Shown here: one piece after another, positions 1-9,719 of the stretch
Layout: each line of letters begins with the position of its first letter
Numbering within the stretch: the stretch's first letter is position 1
DNA from: Betaproteobacteria bacterium HGW-Betaproteobacteria-14
Lineage (GTDB): Bacteria > Pseudomonadota > Gammaproteobacteria > Burkholderiales > Rhodocyclaceae
NCBI GenBank assembly: GCA_002840845.1
Contig: PHCS01000036.1
Span: 1-54,543 of the forward strand
Direction of reading: 5' to 3'
Length of the DNA: 54,543 nt
Translations under genes and position numbers: made by a program
The notes under the pieces: model-generated
The model's database searches: none
The model's input: the letters and a program-made list of their open reading frames with translations, nothing else
What the model was told of the DNA's origin: nothing

Positions 1-820
1 TGATGGGCCGCGAGAAGGTAAACAGGGCATCGGTGATGCCATCCTCGAGGCCGGCCATGCGACGCAGCACGCGCTCGTAGCGGTCGAGGTCGGCGCCGAA
101 GGCGACGAACACCAGGCCGCGTTCCTGCGCGCCGGCCCAGGGCATGGAGCGGCGCAGCATGAAGGCCTCCGGTTCGAAGCTCTCCTGCGCGGCGCGTTTG
201 ACGTGGGCGGAGGCCGGCGCCTCGTCGAACTCCTCGTTGTCGGCGCGGCGCCGGCCGATGATGTCGTCCTGCTCCGCCTGCGGGTGGCCGCGGAAGTGCT
301 CGAGGTCGTGCACCCAGCGCTGCACGGCGACGTAGCTGGAGCCGGCCATGCCGGTGCCGGATGCGACAAGCGCTGCGGCGACGGCCTCGTCGCCCTGCGG
401 GTTCTCCGTGCCGTCCTCGTAGCCGGTGAGGTCGCGGCCGCCGGCGTAAACGAACACGTCCGTGCCCTCCTCCAAAACGAAGGCGTCGCCGAGCAGGGCC
501 CTGATGCTTTCGCAGCGGTCGAACACCTCGCCGCGCTCCTCGCCGCGCAGGAAGACCCACAGTGCGGCCTGCGTGGAGGGCACGCTGCACCCCGGGCCGG
601 AAAGTGCCGGGAAGGGACGCAGCCCGGGCAGCGCGGCGCCAATGGTTTTCATCAGGGGATCGCCCAGGCCGACCACGCCCCACGCGGGATCGAAGCCCTT
701 GCGCAGGCGGGCCAGCGCCGGCCGCGGATTGGATTCCAGCGCCATGCGGAAGACCAGCGACTGGCCGCAGGGCGGCACCGGGGCAAGGATGTCGGGCTGC
801 ACCGGGGGTTTTGTTGTCAT
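1..820 (-). CDS. DyP-type (YfeX-like) heme peroxidase, 3' end outside window
   Basis: I translated this by hand from the ATG at 820; 273 codons are visible and the C-terminus runs off the left edge. Dye-decolorizing peroxidases reduce H2O2 with a heme cofactor. The family's GxxDG motif is present as GYEDG (about residues 133-137), with Asp136 as the expected catalytic acid. A candidate proximal His lies in AHVKR (about 206) and a distal Arg in MLRRSMPW (about 223). There is no signal peptide, so it is probably cytoplasmic, as for YfeX-like proteins. It starts 11 bp after the ilvD stop on the same strand, so the two may be cotranscribed. The family assignment is firm; the natural substrate is unknown. 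Confidence 0.88.
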   Translation of the reverse strand, partial: MTTKPPVQPDILAPVPPCGQSLVFRMALESNPRPALARLRKGFDPAWGVVGLGDPLMKTIGAALPGLRPFPALSGPGCSVPSTQAALWVFLRGEERGEVFDRCESIRALLGDAFVLEEGTDVFVYAGGRDLTGYEDGTENPQGDEAVAAALVASGTGMAGSSYVAVQRWVHDLEHFRGHPQAEQDDIIGRRRADNEEFDEAPASAHVKRAAQESFEPEAFMLRRSMPWAGAQERGLVFVAFGADLDRYERVLRRMAGLEDGITDALFTFSRPI

Positions 821-831
821 GGCGCCATCCA

Positions 832-2685
832 TCAATCGTGCTTGAGTTGCGTCACGTCGCGCACCGCGCCGTTGGCGGCAGACGTGGTGAGTGCGGCGTA
901 GGCCTGCAATGCGACCGACACCGGGCGCTGGCGATTGGCCGGCTTCCAGGCCTGCTTGCCTTTCGCTTCCATTTTTTTTCGCCGTGCCGTGAGGACTGAC
1001 TCTTCCACGGCAAGATGAATGCGCCGGTTGGGGATGTCGATCTCGATGGTGTCGCCTTCTTCGACCAAACCAATGGCGCCGCCCTGCGCCGCCTCGGGCG
1101 AGGCATGGCCGATGGACAGGCCCGAGGTGCCGCCGGAGAAACGCCCGTCGGTGAGCAGTGCGCAAACCTTGCCGAGATCCTTGGACTTGATGTACGAGGT
1201 CGGATAGAGCATCTCCTGCATGCCCGGGCCGCCCTTCGGCCCTTCGTAGATCACGACGACCACGTCGCCGGCGACGATCTGGTCACCGAGGATTTTCTCC
1301 ACCGCCTCTTCCTGGCTTTCGCAGACGCGGGCGCGGCCGGTGAACTTCAGGATGCTGTCGTCGACGCCGGCGGTCTTGACGATGCAACCGTCGCGGGCGA
1401 TGTTGCCGTAGAGCACGGCGAGTCCGCCATCCTTGCTGTAGGCGTTGTCGACCGAGCGGATGCAGCCGCCCTTGCGATCGGTGTCCGCCTTCGGGTAGCG
1501 GCGCTCCTGCGAGAAGGCGGTCTGCGAGGGCACGCCGCCGGGCGCGGCGCGGTAGAACTCGGCGACCTTGGAGTCGGCCGTGGTGACGAGGTCCCAGTGA
1601 CCGAGCGCATCGGCCATCGTCTTGCTGTGCACCGTCGGCACGTCGCGGTTGATGAGGCCGCCGCGGTCCAGCTCGGCGAGGATGCCCATGACGCCGCCGG
1701 CGCGGTGCACGTCCTCCATGTGGTACTGCGGCGTGGCTGGCGCCACCTTGCAGATGCAGGGCGTGCCGCGCGAGATGCGGTCGATGTCCTGCATGGTGAA
1801 GTCGACGCCGCCCTCGCGCGCGATGGCGAGCAGGTGCAGCACGGTGTTGGTCGAGCCGCCCATGGCGACGTCCAGGCGCATGGCGTTCTCGAAGGCGGCG
1901 AAGGAGGCGATCGAGCGCGGCAGCACCGAGGCATCGTCGCGCTCGTACCAGGCGCGCGCCTGCGCGACGATGAGCCGGCCCGCCTCGAGGAACAGGCGCT
2001 TGCGGTCGGCGTGGGTGGCGAGCACCGAGCCGTTGCCGGGCAGGGCGAGGCCGAGCGCCTCGGCCAGGCAGTTCATCGAGTTGGCGGTGAACATGCCCGA
2101 GCAGGAGCCGCAGGTCGGGCAGGCCGAGCGTTCCATGTCGGCGACGTCGGCATCGGTGTTCTTGCTGTCGCCGGCCTCGATCATGGCGTCGATGAGGTCC
2201 ACCATGCGGTACTCGCCGTGCCACTTCACCTTGCCGGCCTCCATCGGCCCGCCGGAGACGAACACCGCGGGAATGTTCAGGCGCATCGCCGCCATCAGCA
2301 TGCCCGGGGTGATCTTGTCGCAGTTGGAGATGCACACCATGGCGTCGGCGGTGTGCGCATTGCACATGTACTCGACGGAATCGGCGATCAGTTCGCGCGA
2401 AGGCAGCGAATACAGCATGCCGCCGTGGCCCATGGCGATGCCGTCGTCGACCGCGATGGTGTTGAATTCCTTGGCGACGCCGCCGGCGGCCTCGATCTCG
2501 CGCGCCACCAGCTGGCCGAGATCCTTGAGGTGCACATGGCCCGGCACAAACTGGGTGAAGGAATTCACCACGGCGATGATCGGCTTGTCGAAATCACCGT
2601 CCTTCATGCCGGTGGCGCGCCACAGCGCGCGCGCGCCGGCCATGTTGCGGCCGTGGGTGGAGGTGTGGGAACGGTATGTGGGCAT
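832..2685 (-). CDS. ilvD: Dihydroxy-acid dehydratase
   Basis: This 617-residue protein has the normal length of IlvD. It dehydrates 2,3-dihydroxy-isovalerate and 2,3-dihydroxy-3-methylvalerate to the 2-oxo acids of valine and isoleucine synthesis. Fe-S ligand motifs are visible: CDKITPGML near residue 122 and [11 protein letters not shown] near residue 195. The C-terminal GRFSGGTSG and [11 protein letters not shown] stretches are also typical. The ATG at 2685 follows AGGAG at a 7-nt spacing. It is divergent from lgt; a GCCGGC hairpin (2704-2719) lies in the 73-bp gap. The peroxidase gene follows closely on the same strand. Confidence 0.97.
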   Translation of the reverse strand: MPTYRSHTSTHGRNMAGARALWRATGMKDGDFDKPIIAVVNSFTQFVPGHVHLKDLGQLVAREIEAAGGVAKEFNTIAVDDGIAMGHGGMLYSLPSRELIADSVEYMCNAHTADAMVCISNCDKITPGMLMAAMRLNIPAVFVSGGPMEAGKVKWHGEYRMVDLIDAMIEAGDSKNTDADVADMERSACPTCGSCSGMFTANSMNCLAEALGLALPGNGSVLATHADRKRLFLEAGRLIVAQARAWYERDDASVLPRSIASFAAFENAMRLDVAMGGSTNTVLHLLAIAREGGVDFTMQDIDRISRGTPCICKVAPATPQYHMEDVHRAGGVMGILAELDRGGLINRDVPTVHSKTMADALGHWDLVTTADSKVAEFYRAAPGGVPSQTAFSQERRYPKADTDRKGGCIRSVDNAYSKDGGLAVLYGNIARDGCIVKTAGVDDSILKFTGRARVCESQEEAVEKILGDQIVAGDVVVVIYEGPKGGPGMQEMLYPTSYIKSKDLGKVCALLTDGRFSGGTSGLSIGHASPEAAQGGAIGLVEEGDTIEIDIPNRRIHLAVEESVLTARRKKMEAKGKQAWKPANRQRPVSVALQAYAALTTSAANGAVRDVTQLKHD

Positions 2686-2758
2686 GGTGCTGCTCCTGGT
2701 GAAGCCGGCGCCTGCCGGCCAGTTGCTAGAATGCTGATTTTAGCCGATTGCCCATGCC

Positions 2759-3544
2759 ATGCTGACCTATCCCCACATCGACCCAGTGGCCATTTCACTC
2801 GGCCCGCTCTCGGTGCGCTGGTACGGGCTGATGTACCTGGCCGGCTTCGTCGCTTTTGTCGCCCTCGGCCGCTGGCGCATCTCCCGGCGGCCCGACTTGA
2901 AGTGGACGGCGAAGGACATCGACGACCTGCTCTTCTACGGCGTGATCGGCGTGGTGATCGGCGGACGGCTGGGGCAGGTGCTGTTCTACGAGCCGGGTTA
3001 CTACCTTTCCCATCCGCTGGAGATCTTCGCCGTGTGGAAAGGCGGCATGGCCTTCCATGGCGGTTTCCTCGGCGTGCTGGCGGCCATGATGCTGTATGCG
3101 CGCAAGCGCGGCCTGACCTGGCTGGCGGTGATGGACTTCATCGCGCCGCTGGTGCCGCCGGGTCTGGGCTTCGGTCGCATCGGCAATTTCATCAATGGCG
3201 AGCTGTGGGGGCGCGCCGCCGATCCGTCGCTGCCCTGGGCGATGGTGTTCCCCCACGTCGACAACATCGCGCGCCATCCCTCGCAGCTCTACCAGGCGTT
3301 TCTGGAAGGGATCGTGCTTTTCGGCGTGCTGTGGTGGTTTTCCGCGAAGCCGCGCGCGACCGGCGCGGTGTCGGGGGTGTTCCTCATCGGCTACGGCGTG
3401 GTGCGCTTCGTCGCCGAGTACTTCCGCGAGCCGGACGCCGGCATCTTCGGCCTCAGCTACACCGTGAGCATGGGGCAGTGGCTGTCGCTGCCGATGGTCG
3501 CCGCCGGCGTGGCGATGCTGCTCTGGTCGAGGCGGACTAGCTAG
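2759..3544 (+). CDS. lgt: Prolipoprotein diacylglyceryl transferase
   Basis: Lgt moves a diacylglyceryl group from phosphatidylglycerol to the lipobox cysteine of prolipoproteins in the inner membrane. The 261-residue product has the family's length and several hydrophobic helices. Recognisable blocks are [13 protein letters not shown] near the N-terminus, the signature region [13 protein letters not shown] (about 142-154, with the essential Arg and Asn) and [11 protein letters not shown] near the end. It has its own likely promoter upstream (weak TAGAAT at 2727). Its stop overlaps the convergent hydrogenase large-subunit stop by 8 bp. Confidence 0.97.
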   Translation: MLTYPHIDPVAISLGPLSVRWYGLMYLAGFVAFVALGRWRISRRPDLKWTAKDIDDLLFYGVIGVVIGGRLGQVLFYEPGYYLSHPLEIFAVWKGGMAFHGGFLGVLAAMMLYARKRGLTWLAVMDFIAPLVPPGLGFGRIGNFINGELWGRAADPSLPWAMVFPHVDNIARHPSQLYQAFLEGIVLFGVLWWFSAKPRATGAVSGVFLIGYGVVRFVAEYFREPDAGIFGLSYTVSMGQWLSLPMVAAGVAMLLWSRRTS

Positions 3545-5300
3545 TCTTTACTTCAAAGGTTTCGCCGTTCTCGTCCGTCAGGTGCACCGCGCAGGCGATG
3601 CACGGGTCGAAGCTGTGGATGGTGCGCAACACCTCGATCGGCTGCTGCGGATCGTGCATGGCGTGGCCCTTCAATGCGGCTTCGTAAGCGCCGGCATGGC
3701 CGTCCGGATCGCGCGGGCCGGCGTTCCAGGTGCTCGGCACGACGCACTGGTAGTTGGCGATCTTCTCGTCCTCGATGACCACCCAGTGGGCGAGGCCGCC
3801 GCGCGGCGCTTCCATGAAGCCGACGCCGCGGGATTTCTGCGGCCAGGTTGCCGGCTCCCATTTCTCCTCGTTGAAGGTGCGCACGTCGCCGGCCTTGATG
3901 TTGGCGACAAGCTGGTCGTACCAGCCCTGCATGGCGTCGGCCAGCAGCTTGGTCTCCAGCGTGCGCGCCGCGGTGCGCCCGAGCGTGGAGAACAGCGCCT
4001 GCACCGGCACGTCGAGCTTCTTCAGCACCATGCCGACCAGTTCCTGCGTCGGCTTGTGGCCCTTGGCGTGCAGCATCAGCACGCGCGCCAGCGGGCCGAC
4101 TTCCATCGCCTTGCCCTTCCAGCGCGGCGACTTCAGCCAGGAGTAGGCCTGCTCCACCGGCAGGTGCTCGAAGGGCGGCTTGGGGCCGCTGTAGTTCAGC
4201 TTCGTCTCGCCGTCGTAGGGGTGCAGCCCCTTCGTCTTGCCGCCGGCGTAGTCGTACCAGGAATGGGCGATGAACTCCTGCACCTGGTCGTCGGCATTCA
4301 GGTCGACTTCATGCACCTTCGACAGATCGCGGTCGAGGATGGCGCCGCGCGGGAAGAAGAAGCCGGAGGGGTCATTGATGCCGCTCGACGGCAGGTCGCC
4401 GAAGGTCATGAAGTTGCCCAGGCCTTCGCCCTGCTTGAACCAGTCCTTGTAGAAGCCCGCGATGGCCAGCGTGTCGGGCACGTAGACCTGGTCCGTGAAC
4501 GCCTGCATCGAGGAGATCACTTCCTGGATGCGCTGCAGGCCGGTGACGTCGAGCGCCGTGCCGCCCTGGCCGCCGCGATAGTGCGGCCCCTTGCCGCGGC
4601 CGGGGTGGTCCGGCCAGATGCTGATGGCGATGGGCGTGCCGCCGACGACGAAATTCGGGTGCGGGTTCTTGCCGCCGAGGATCGTGTGCAGCGCCACCAC
4701 GTTGCGCTGCCAGGCCAGCGCATCGAGGTAATGCGCCACGGCCATGAGGTTGGCTTCCGGCGGCAGCTTGTAGGCGGGATGTCCCCAGTAGCCGTTGCGG
4801 AAGAGGCCGAGCTGGCCGCTGTCCACCTGCTTCTTCAGCTTGGCCTGCACGTCGGCGAAATAGCCGGGCGAGGATTTGGCGTACTTCGACAGCGATTGCG
4901 CCAGCGCCGAGGTCGCCTTTGGGTCGGCCTTCAGCGCGGAGACGACATCCACCCAGTCCAGCGCATGCAGGTGGTAGAAATGCATGATGTGGTCGTGGAT
5001 GTACTGCGCACCGATCATCAGGTTGCGGATCAGTTCGGCGTTGGGCGGGACGCGGATCTTCAGCGCGTCCTCGACGGCGCGGATCGAGGCGATGGCATGC
5101 ACCAGGGTGCACACGCCGCAGATGCGCTGGGCGAAGGCCCAGGCGTCGCGCGGGTCGCGCCCGCGCAGGATGACCTCGATGCCGCGCACCATGGTGCCGG
5201 AGGAATAGGCCTGCTCGATGACCCCGCCATTCATCTGCGCCTCGATGCGCAGGTGGCCCTCGATGCGGGTGATGGGGTCGATGACGACGCGCTGGTTCAT
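3537..5300 (-). CDS. hynL: [NiFe]-hydrogenase large subunit (Isp-type)
   Basis: This 587-residue catalytic subunit carries the Ni-Fe(CN)2CO centre for H2 activation. Both cysteine motifs are present: [10 protein letters not shown] (about 61-70) and, near the C-terminus, DPCIACAVH. The last 14 residues after that His ([14 protein letters not shown]) are the expected peptide removed by a maturation endopeptidase; no such endopeptidase is in the window. ATG at 5300 follows GAAGGGAAGAGAA. It is the last structural gene of the order small subunit-isp1-isp2-large, known from purple sulfur bacteria (HynS-Isp1-Isp2-HynL). A palindromic repeat separates it from isp2. Confidence 0.95.
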   Translation of the reverse strand: MNQRVVIDPITRIEGHLRIEAQMNGGVIEQAYSSGTMVRGIEVILRGRDPRDAWAFAQRICGVCTLVHAIASIRAVEDALKIRVPPNAELIRNLMIGAQYIHDHIMHFYHLHALDWVDVVSALKADPKATSALAQSLSKYAKSSPGYFADVQAKLKKQVDSGQLGLFRNGYWGHPAYKLPPEANLMAVAHYLDALAWQRNVVALHTILGGKNPHPNFVVGGTPIAISIWPDHPGRGKGPHYRGGQGGTALDVTGLQRIQEVISSMQAFTDQVYVPDTLAIAGFYKDWFKQGEGLGNFMTFGDLPSSGINDPSGFFFPRGAILDRDLSKVHEVDLNADDQVQEFIAHSWYDYAGGKTKGLHPYDGETKLNYSGPKPPFEHLPVEQAYSWLKSPRWKGKAMEVGPLARVLMLHAKGHKPTQELVGMVLKKLDVPVQALFSTLGRTAARTLETKLLADAMQGWYDQLVANIKAGDVRTFNEEKWEPATWPQKSRGVGFMEAPRGGLAHWVVIEDEKIANYQCVVPSTWNAGPRDPDGHAGAYEAALKGHAMHDPQQPIEVLRTIHSFDPCIACAVHLTDENGETFEVKTS

Positions 5301-5315
5301 TTCTCTTCCCTTCGT

Positions 5316-5395
5316 GTAGGTCGGCCTTCAGGCCGACTTCGGCGCTGTTGTCCCACAGGGATTTCCTGCGGTCATCGGGCTGAAGCCCGACCTAC
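5316..5395. repeat. REP-like palindromic repeat, copy 1
   Basis: Two imperfect palindromes (GTAGGTCGGCCTTCAGGC type and its partner) face each other around a 36-nt spacer, 80 bp in all, inside the hydrogenase operon between isp2 and the large subunit. The reverse complement of 16182-16261 matches it at 79 of 80 positions by hand comparison. Shorter relatives lie at 37911 and 40747. As RNA it would form strong hairpins that could affect mRNA stability or relative expression within the operon. Confidence 0.9.
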
Positions 5396-5403
5396 AACCC
5401 GGC

Positions 5404-6663
5404 CTACGATTCGTCGAGGTGCTCGGCGACCAGTTCGGTCAGGCCGAGCATCTCGACATCCATGTGATAGTGCTCCAAGGCTTCCTCCATGACGACGCGG
5501 CAGTTGGCGCAGGCCGTCACCATCGTCTTGACGCCGAGTTCCTCGATCTGCGCCTTCTTCTTCTTGAAGACAGTCATGCGCAACGGCTCGGCGCGTTCGT
5601 TGGCGGAGACGCCGCCGCCGCCGCCGCAGCACCAGTTCATGACGCCGCTGTCGCTCATCTCCTTGAACTGCGGCGCCAGCTGGTTGAGCAGCGTGCGCGG
5701 CTGCTCATAGACGCCGCCGCGGCGCGAGATCTGGCAGGGATCGTGGTAGGTGAGCGGGGTGTCCAGCGTGCCCTTCAGCTTGAGGCGGCCTTCGCGGCGC
5801 AGGTCGTCGAGCACTTCGAGGATGTGCTTCACCTCGAAGCCGAAGGGGCGGCCCATCAGGTTCGGCCCCTCCCAGCGGATGGCGGTGTAGGCATGGCCGC
5901 ACTCCGGGCTGATGACGCACTTCACCTTGAGCCGCTCGGCGGCATTGACGATGCGGCCGACCAGCTCGCGGGCGAGGTCGGAGGCGCCGATCTGGATGCC
6001 GCTGTTGGTGGCTTCGTAGGCATCCTCGGCCAGCGTCCACGTCGCGCCGGCCTTGTTGAGGATGCGGCCGACGGCGCCGAGGTACTCCGGATAGTTGAGG
6101 ATTTCCCAGGAGGACATCAGGACCAGGTAGTCCGCATTCTCGAGGTTGACCGGCACCTTGAAGCCGAACTCGGCCTCCACGTGCTTGATCTGCGCCTGCA
6201 CCGTTACCCATTTCACGCCGGCCGGGCTGCCGCTCTGGATGGCGCGCGTGGTGGCCATCACCAGGCCTTCCGGCGCGTGGCCCGCCGCCGACATGCCCTC
6301 GCGCATCTTGCGCACCATGTAGGTGATGTCGTTGCCGACCGGGCAGACCACCGAGCAGCGGCCGCACAGCGTGCAACTGTCGTAGACCAGCGGGCTCCAC
6401 TCGGCGAGTTCCGCGTCCGTGACCGGCTTGGCCAGGCCGGTCAGCCTGGCCAGCTTGCCGAGCAGGGTGTACTCCTGCTGCCAGGCGCGGCGAAGCGGCT
6501 CCAGCTTGTGGATGGGCGTGTATTGCGGATCGCCCGTTTCGGTGTAGAACAGGCAGGCCTCGGCGCACAGCCCGCAATGCACGCAGCTGGAGAAGAAGCT
6601 GGCGATGGGGGCGTCCAGCACTTCCTTGAAGGCGTTCATGCCGCGTTCGTAAGTTGCGCTCAT
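5404..6663 (-). CDS. isp2: Isp2: HdrD-like Fe-S subunit of the hydrogenase
   Basis: This 419-residue cytoplasmic protein belongs to the HdrD/GlpC-type family. Two [4Fe-4S] motifs are visible: CVHCGLCAEACLFY (about 27-40) and CTLCGRCSVVCPVG (about 96-109). Two CCG-type cysteine regions follow: HDPCQISRRGG, then MNWCCGGGGGV and TACANC near the end. In known Isp-type hydrogenases Isp2 works with Isp1 to carry electrons between the hydrogenase and a membrane or cytoplasmic acceptor. The start overlaps the isp1 stop as ATGA, implying translational coupling. The gap to the large subunit is 103 bp and is filled by a REP-like repeat. Confidence 0.92.
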   Translation of the reverse strand: MSATYERGMNAFKEVLDAPIASFFSSCVHCGLCAEACLFYTETGDPQYTPIHKLEPLRRAWQQEYTLLGKLARLTGLAKPVTDAELAEWSPLVYDSCTLCGRCSVVCPVGNDITYMVRKMREGMSAAGHAPEGLVMATTRAIQSGSPAGVKWVTVQAQIKHVEAEFGFKVPVNLENADYLVLMSSWEILNYPEYLGAVGRILNKAGATWTLAEDAYEATNSGIQIGASDLARELVGRIVNAAERLKVKCVISPECGHAYTAIRWEGPNLMGRPFGFEVKHILEVLDDLRREGRLKLKGTLDTPLTYHDPCQISRRGGVYEQPRTLLNQLAPQFKEMSDSGVMNWCCGGGGGVSANERAEPLRMTVFKKKKAQIEELGVKTMVTACANCRVVMEEALEHYHMDVEMLGLTELVAEHLDES

Positions 6664-7319
6664 GACGCTACCCCCTTCCTGCCAAAGATGTCGCCGTTGT
6701 ACCAGCGCGAGACGAACACGCTGACGGTATGGAACAGCTTGGTGAAGGGCAGCGCCACCAGCAGCAGCTCGACCGAGAGGACATGCAGCGCCAGCATCAG
6801 CGTGTAGTCGGCGACGACGTGGTGGAAGGCCAGGTAGCCCGTCAGCAGCGGCAGCAGCGTGAGCAGCCAGGCGAGATAGTCCTGGAAGCCGGACAGGTAG
6901 CGCTTCACCGGGTTCGTCAGCCGGCTCGCCAGCACCGCGAACAGCGCGAGGATGGCGGCCACGGCGGCGATGTCCACCACCTGCATGGGCAGGCCGGGCC
7001 AGCTCAGCCCGGTCAGGCCGCGCACCAGCTCGATGTGCGGCACGAAGAAGAACAGGGTGAGGGCGAAGCCGATGTGGAAGACATAGCCGCCGATGTAGGT
7101 GACCGGCGAGCGCTTGAGCAGACCCGGCGGCGGCAATGAGCGGCTGAAGATGGTGCGCCAGCCGCTGCCCGGGCTGGTCTCGCGCGGGCGGGACAGGTCC
7201 GCCTTGCGGCCGAGGGAAAAGATCTCGAACAGGCGCAGCAGGATGCCGAAGGCGCAGATGGCCAGCGCGATCGCGAGGCCGTCACCGCGCGCCCAGGTGA
7301 GGAGTTCGAGTGCGCTCAT
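6660..7319 (-). CDS. isp1: Isp1: NarI-like membrane cytochrome b subunit
   Basis: This 219-residue integral membrane protein has about five hydrophobic helices and resembles nitrate reductase gamma (NarI). Candidate heme-b ligands are the histidines in GGYVFHIGF, LAFHHVV, LALHVLS and KLFHTVS. It would link the periplasmic small subunit to quinone and to Isp2. It overlaps the small-subunit stop (ATGA at 7316-7319) and the isp2 start (ATGA at 6660-6663), a tightly coupled order typical of Isp hydrogenases. Confidence 0.92.
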   Translation of the reverse strand: MSALELLTWARGDGLAIALAICAFGILLRLFEIFSLGRKADLSRPRETSPGSGWRTIFSRSLPPPGLLKRSPVTYIGGYVFHIGFALTLFFFVPHIELVRGLTGLSWPGLPMQVVDIAAVAAILALFAVLASRLTNPVKRYLSGFQDYLAWLLTLLPLLTGYLAFHHVVADYTLMLALHVLSVELLLVALPFTKLFHTVSVFVSRWYNGDIFGRKGVAS

Positions 7320-8410
7320 TTCTTCTGCTCCAGATCATCTACGGTGACTTTCTGGTGCGCCGCCTGCGCCCCCTTCTTCGCCGAGCGATTGCGCAGGGCC
7401 ACCGCCACACCGGCCGCCACGCCGGCCGCCGCCGCCGCGCCGACCGCCGCCTTGACCGGCCCGATGGGCATGGACAGCGCCTTGTAGAACGGGCCGGCGT
7501 CCCAGAAGCCCGGCTCGGAGCAGCCGAGGCAGCCGTGGCCGGACTGGATGGGGAAGGAGACGCCCTGGTTCCACTTGGTGGTGGCACAGGCGTTGTAGGT
7601 GACCGGGCCCTTGCAGCCGAGCTTGAACAGGCACCAGCCCTTGCGCGCGCCCTCGTCGTCGAAGGTCTCGGCGAACTTGCCCTGGTCGTAGAAGGGGCGG
7701 CGGTAGCAGCGGTCGTGGATGCTCTCGCCGTAGAAGGCCTTGGGACGCCCCAGCGCATCGAGTTCCGGCAGGCCGCCGAAAGTGAGGAAATGCGCCAGCA
7801 CGCCTGTGATGACCACCGGGATGGGCGGGCAGCCCGGCACGTTCAGCACCGGCTTGTCCTTGATGATCGCGCTCACCGGCACCGCGCCTGTCGGGTTCGG
7901 CAGCGCCGCCGGAATGCCGCCGTAGGCCGCGCAGGTGCCAACGGCGATCACCGCCGCCGCGCCTGCGGCGGTTTCCTTGAGCATGTCCAGATTGCTGATG
8001 CCGGCGATGGTCGAGTAGCCGGCGTTGCCCAGCGGAATCGAGCCGTCCACCACCAGCAGGTACTTGCCGGCGTTCTCGCGCATGGCCGCTTCGCGCGCCG
8101 CCTCGGCCGCGGTGCCGGAGGCAGCCTGCAGGGTGTGGTGGTAGTCGAGGGACACCTGGTCGAGGATCAGGCCCTCGATCGAGGGGGAGTGCGAGCGCGT
8201 CAGCGACTCGGTGCAGCCGGTGCATTCCTGGAAGGAGAGCCAGATCACCGATGGGCGCCGGGCGTTCTCCAGCGCCGCGGCGATGGCCGGCACCATCGAG
8301 GGCGGCAGCGCCATGAGCGAGGCGGTGGTGGCGCAGAACTTGAGGAAGCCGCGGCGGCTGATGCCTTGCTGTCGCAGCACCTCCGCGATGGTCGGACCGT
8401 TACTTGCCAT
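7316..8410 (-). CDS. hynS: [NiFe]-hydrogenase small subunit with Tat signal
   Basis: I place the start at the ATG at 8410 (364 residues) because GGGAGG lies 6 nt upstream; an upstream in-frame start at 8506 lacks this. The N-terminus has a twin-arginine signal, SRRGFLKF, so the folded dimer is exported. The proximal cluster motif ECTGCTES is present, followed by GTCAAYGG, PGCPPIPV, HDRCYRRPFYDQGKF and the medial/distal region with HGCLGCSEPGFWD. A C-terminal hydrophobic segment (AAVGAAAAAGVAAGVAVAL) followed by basic residues should anchor it in the membrane. It is the first structural gene of the operon. Confidence 0.95.
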   Translation of the reverse strand: MASNGPTIAEVLRQQGISRRGFLKFCATTASLMALPPSMVPAIAAALENARRPSVIWLSFQECTGCTESLTRSHSPSIEGLILDQVSLDYHHTLQAASGTAAEAAREAAMRENAGKYLLVVDGSIPLGNAGYSTIAGISNLDMLKETAAGAAAVIAVGTCAAYGGIPAALPNPTGAVPVSAIIKDKPVLNVPGCPPIPVVITGVLAHFLTFGGLPELDALGRPKAFYGESIHDRCYRRPFYDQGKFAETFDDEGARKGWCLFKLGCKGPVTYNACATTKWNQGVSFPIQSGHGCLGCSEPGFWDAGPFYKALSMPIGPVKAAVGAAAAAGVAAGVAVALRNRSAKKGAQAAHQKVTVDDLEQKK

Positions 8411-8441
8411 GGCGCCTCCCTGAGCATGCGATGTGATATCG

Positions 8442-8846
8442 CTATTTCCGAATATTCTGCTCCACTCCAAGATTTTTTGCCAGCGCAGCGATTGAGTCGG
8501 CGACATCTTCGGGCTGGCTCATGAGCAATTCGGGCACGAAGGCGACTTCGACGAAGCGCGCCACGATTTCGTCCAGCTCGTTTCGATGCGTCACCAGCCA
8601 GACGCCGTGGAAGGCCGTCTCGCGCACGCTGCTCGGCCCGCCGGCATTGATCGTGGCGTCGACTTCGCCCGTGCCGAGCGCTGCCAGCAACTCGGCCTCG
8701 TCCTGCGGGCCCATCGGCAGGGCGCCGAGGTCGATGACCGTCGTCTCGCCGGAGGAGAGCAGCTGCTCGAGGGCGTGGCGGATTTCGTTCAGCAGCGGCA
8801 GCGCGTTGCCGCGCCAGGGTTCATCGTCTGAATTGATTGATGGCAT
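8442..8846 (-). CDS. HupH/HyaF-like hydrogenase expression protein
   Basis: This 134-residue protein matches the C-terminal domain of HupH/HyaF proteins, which assist assembly of the Tat-exported hydrogenase small subunit. The recognisable core is [13 protein letters not shown], then [26 protein letters not shown] and [12 protein letters not shown] chose the ATG at 8846 because AGGAG lies about 8 nt upstream; a longer frame from 8879 is possible. This start lies inside the 3' end of pyrF (26-bp overlap), so the hydrogenase operon seems to be read from or coupled to pyrF. The gap to the small-subunit start is 31 bp. Confidence 0.85.
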   Translation of the reverse strand: MPSINSDDEPWRGNALPLLNEIRHALEQLLSSGETTVIDLGALPMGPQDEAELLAALGTGEVDATINAGGPSSVRETAFHGVWLVTHRNELDEIVARFVEVAFVPELLMSQPEDVADSIAALAKNLGVEQNIRK

Positions 8847-9648
8847 CGCGGGTCTCCTGCGCCGCCCGGCGCGCGGCATCGGCGAAGTCCTCGCCTGAAC
8901 TGGCGTACAGGATGGCGCGCGAGGAATTGATCATCAGGCCGGTGCCGGCCGCCGTCCTGCCGGCGCTGACTGTTGCGGCGATGTCGCCGCCCTGCGCGCC
9001 GATGCCCGGCACCAGCAGCGGCATGTCGCCGGCGATGCGGCGCACCTCGGCCAGTTCGGCCGGGAAGGTGGCGCCGACCACCAGCGCGCACTGGCCGCTG
9101 GCATTCCATTTTGTTGCCACCAGTTCGGCGACATGCTGGTACAGCCGCTTTATTCCACTCTCTCCTCCCGTGTCGAGGAACTGCAGGTCGGAGCCGCCCG
9201 GATTCGAGGTGCGGCAGAGGATGATGACGCCGCGGCCTTTATGCGCGAGGTAGGGTGCGACCGAATCGAAGCCCATGTAGGGATTCACCGTCAGCGCATC
9301 GGCGTCGTAGCGCTCGAAGGCTTCGCGCGCATACTGTTCGGCGGTCGAGCCGATGTCGCCGCGCTTGGCGTCGAGGATGACCGGGATGCCCGGATGCTTA
9401 TCGTGGATGTGGCGGATCAGGGCTTCGAGCTGGTCCTCGGCGCGCTGGGCGGCAAAGTAGGCGATCTGCGGCTTGAAGGCGCAGACGAGGCCGGCCGTGG
9501 CGTCGACGATGGCGCGGCAGAATTCGAAGGCGGCGTCGTCGCGGCCCCTGAGGGCGGCCGGGAATTTCGACGGATCGGGGTCGAGGCCGACGCACAGCAG
9601 CGAGTCGTTCTTCGCCCAGGCGGCCTGCAGGGTGGCGGTGAAATCCAT
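8821..9648 (-). CDS. pyrF: Orotidine 5'-phosphate decarboxylase (type 2)
   Basis: PyrF decarboxylates OMP to UMP, the last step of de novo UMP synthesis. The 275-residue length fits the longer type 2 family. The catalytic motif [11 protein letters not shown] is at about residues 94-104, with [15 protein letters not shown] near the N-terminus and a C-terminal PGIGAQGGD phosphate-binding stretch. There is no clear Shine-Dalgarno before the ATG at 9648; a TACAAT box ends 6 nt upstream (9655-9660), so a leaderless transcript is possible. The 3' end overlaps the HupH-like gene by 26 bp. Confidence 0.96.
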   Translation of the reverse strand: MDFTATLQAAWAKNDSLLCVGLDPDPSKFPAALRGRDDAAFEFCRAIVDATAGLVCAFKPQIAYFAAQRAEDQLEALIRHIHDKHPGIPVILDAKRGDIGSTAEQYAREAFERYDADALTVNPYMGFDSVAPYLAHKGRGVIILCRTSNPGGSDLQFLDTGGESGIKRLYQHVAELVATKWNASGQCALVVGATFPAELAEVRRIAGDMPLLVPGIGAQGGDIAATVSAGRTAAGTGLMINSSRAILYASSGEDFADAARRAAQETRDAINQFRR

Positions 9649-9719
9649 GACGGCATTGTAGCCCGGGTGGCTTTCCCCGGCCGCCGGCCACAGTAAAATA
9701 CCTCGCTACAGGAGGAAAC

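Noticed and set aside
1015-3540. 841-residue open frame antisense to ilvD and running through lgt
   Set aside because: It is a GC-rich antisense shadow: composition is Arg/Gly/Ala/His-rich, no domain is recognisable and two real genes cover it.
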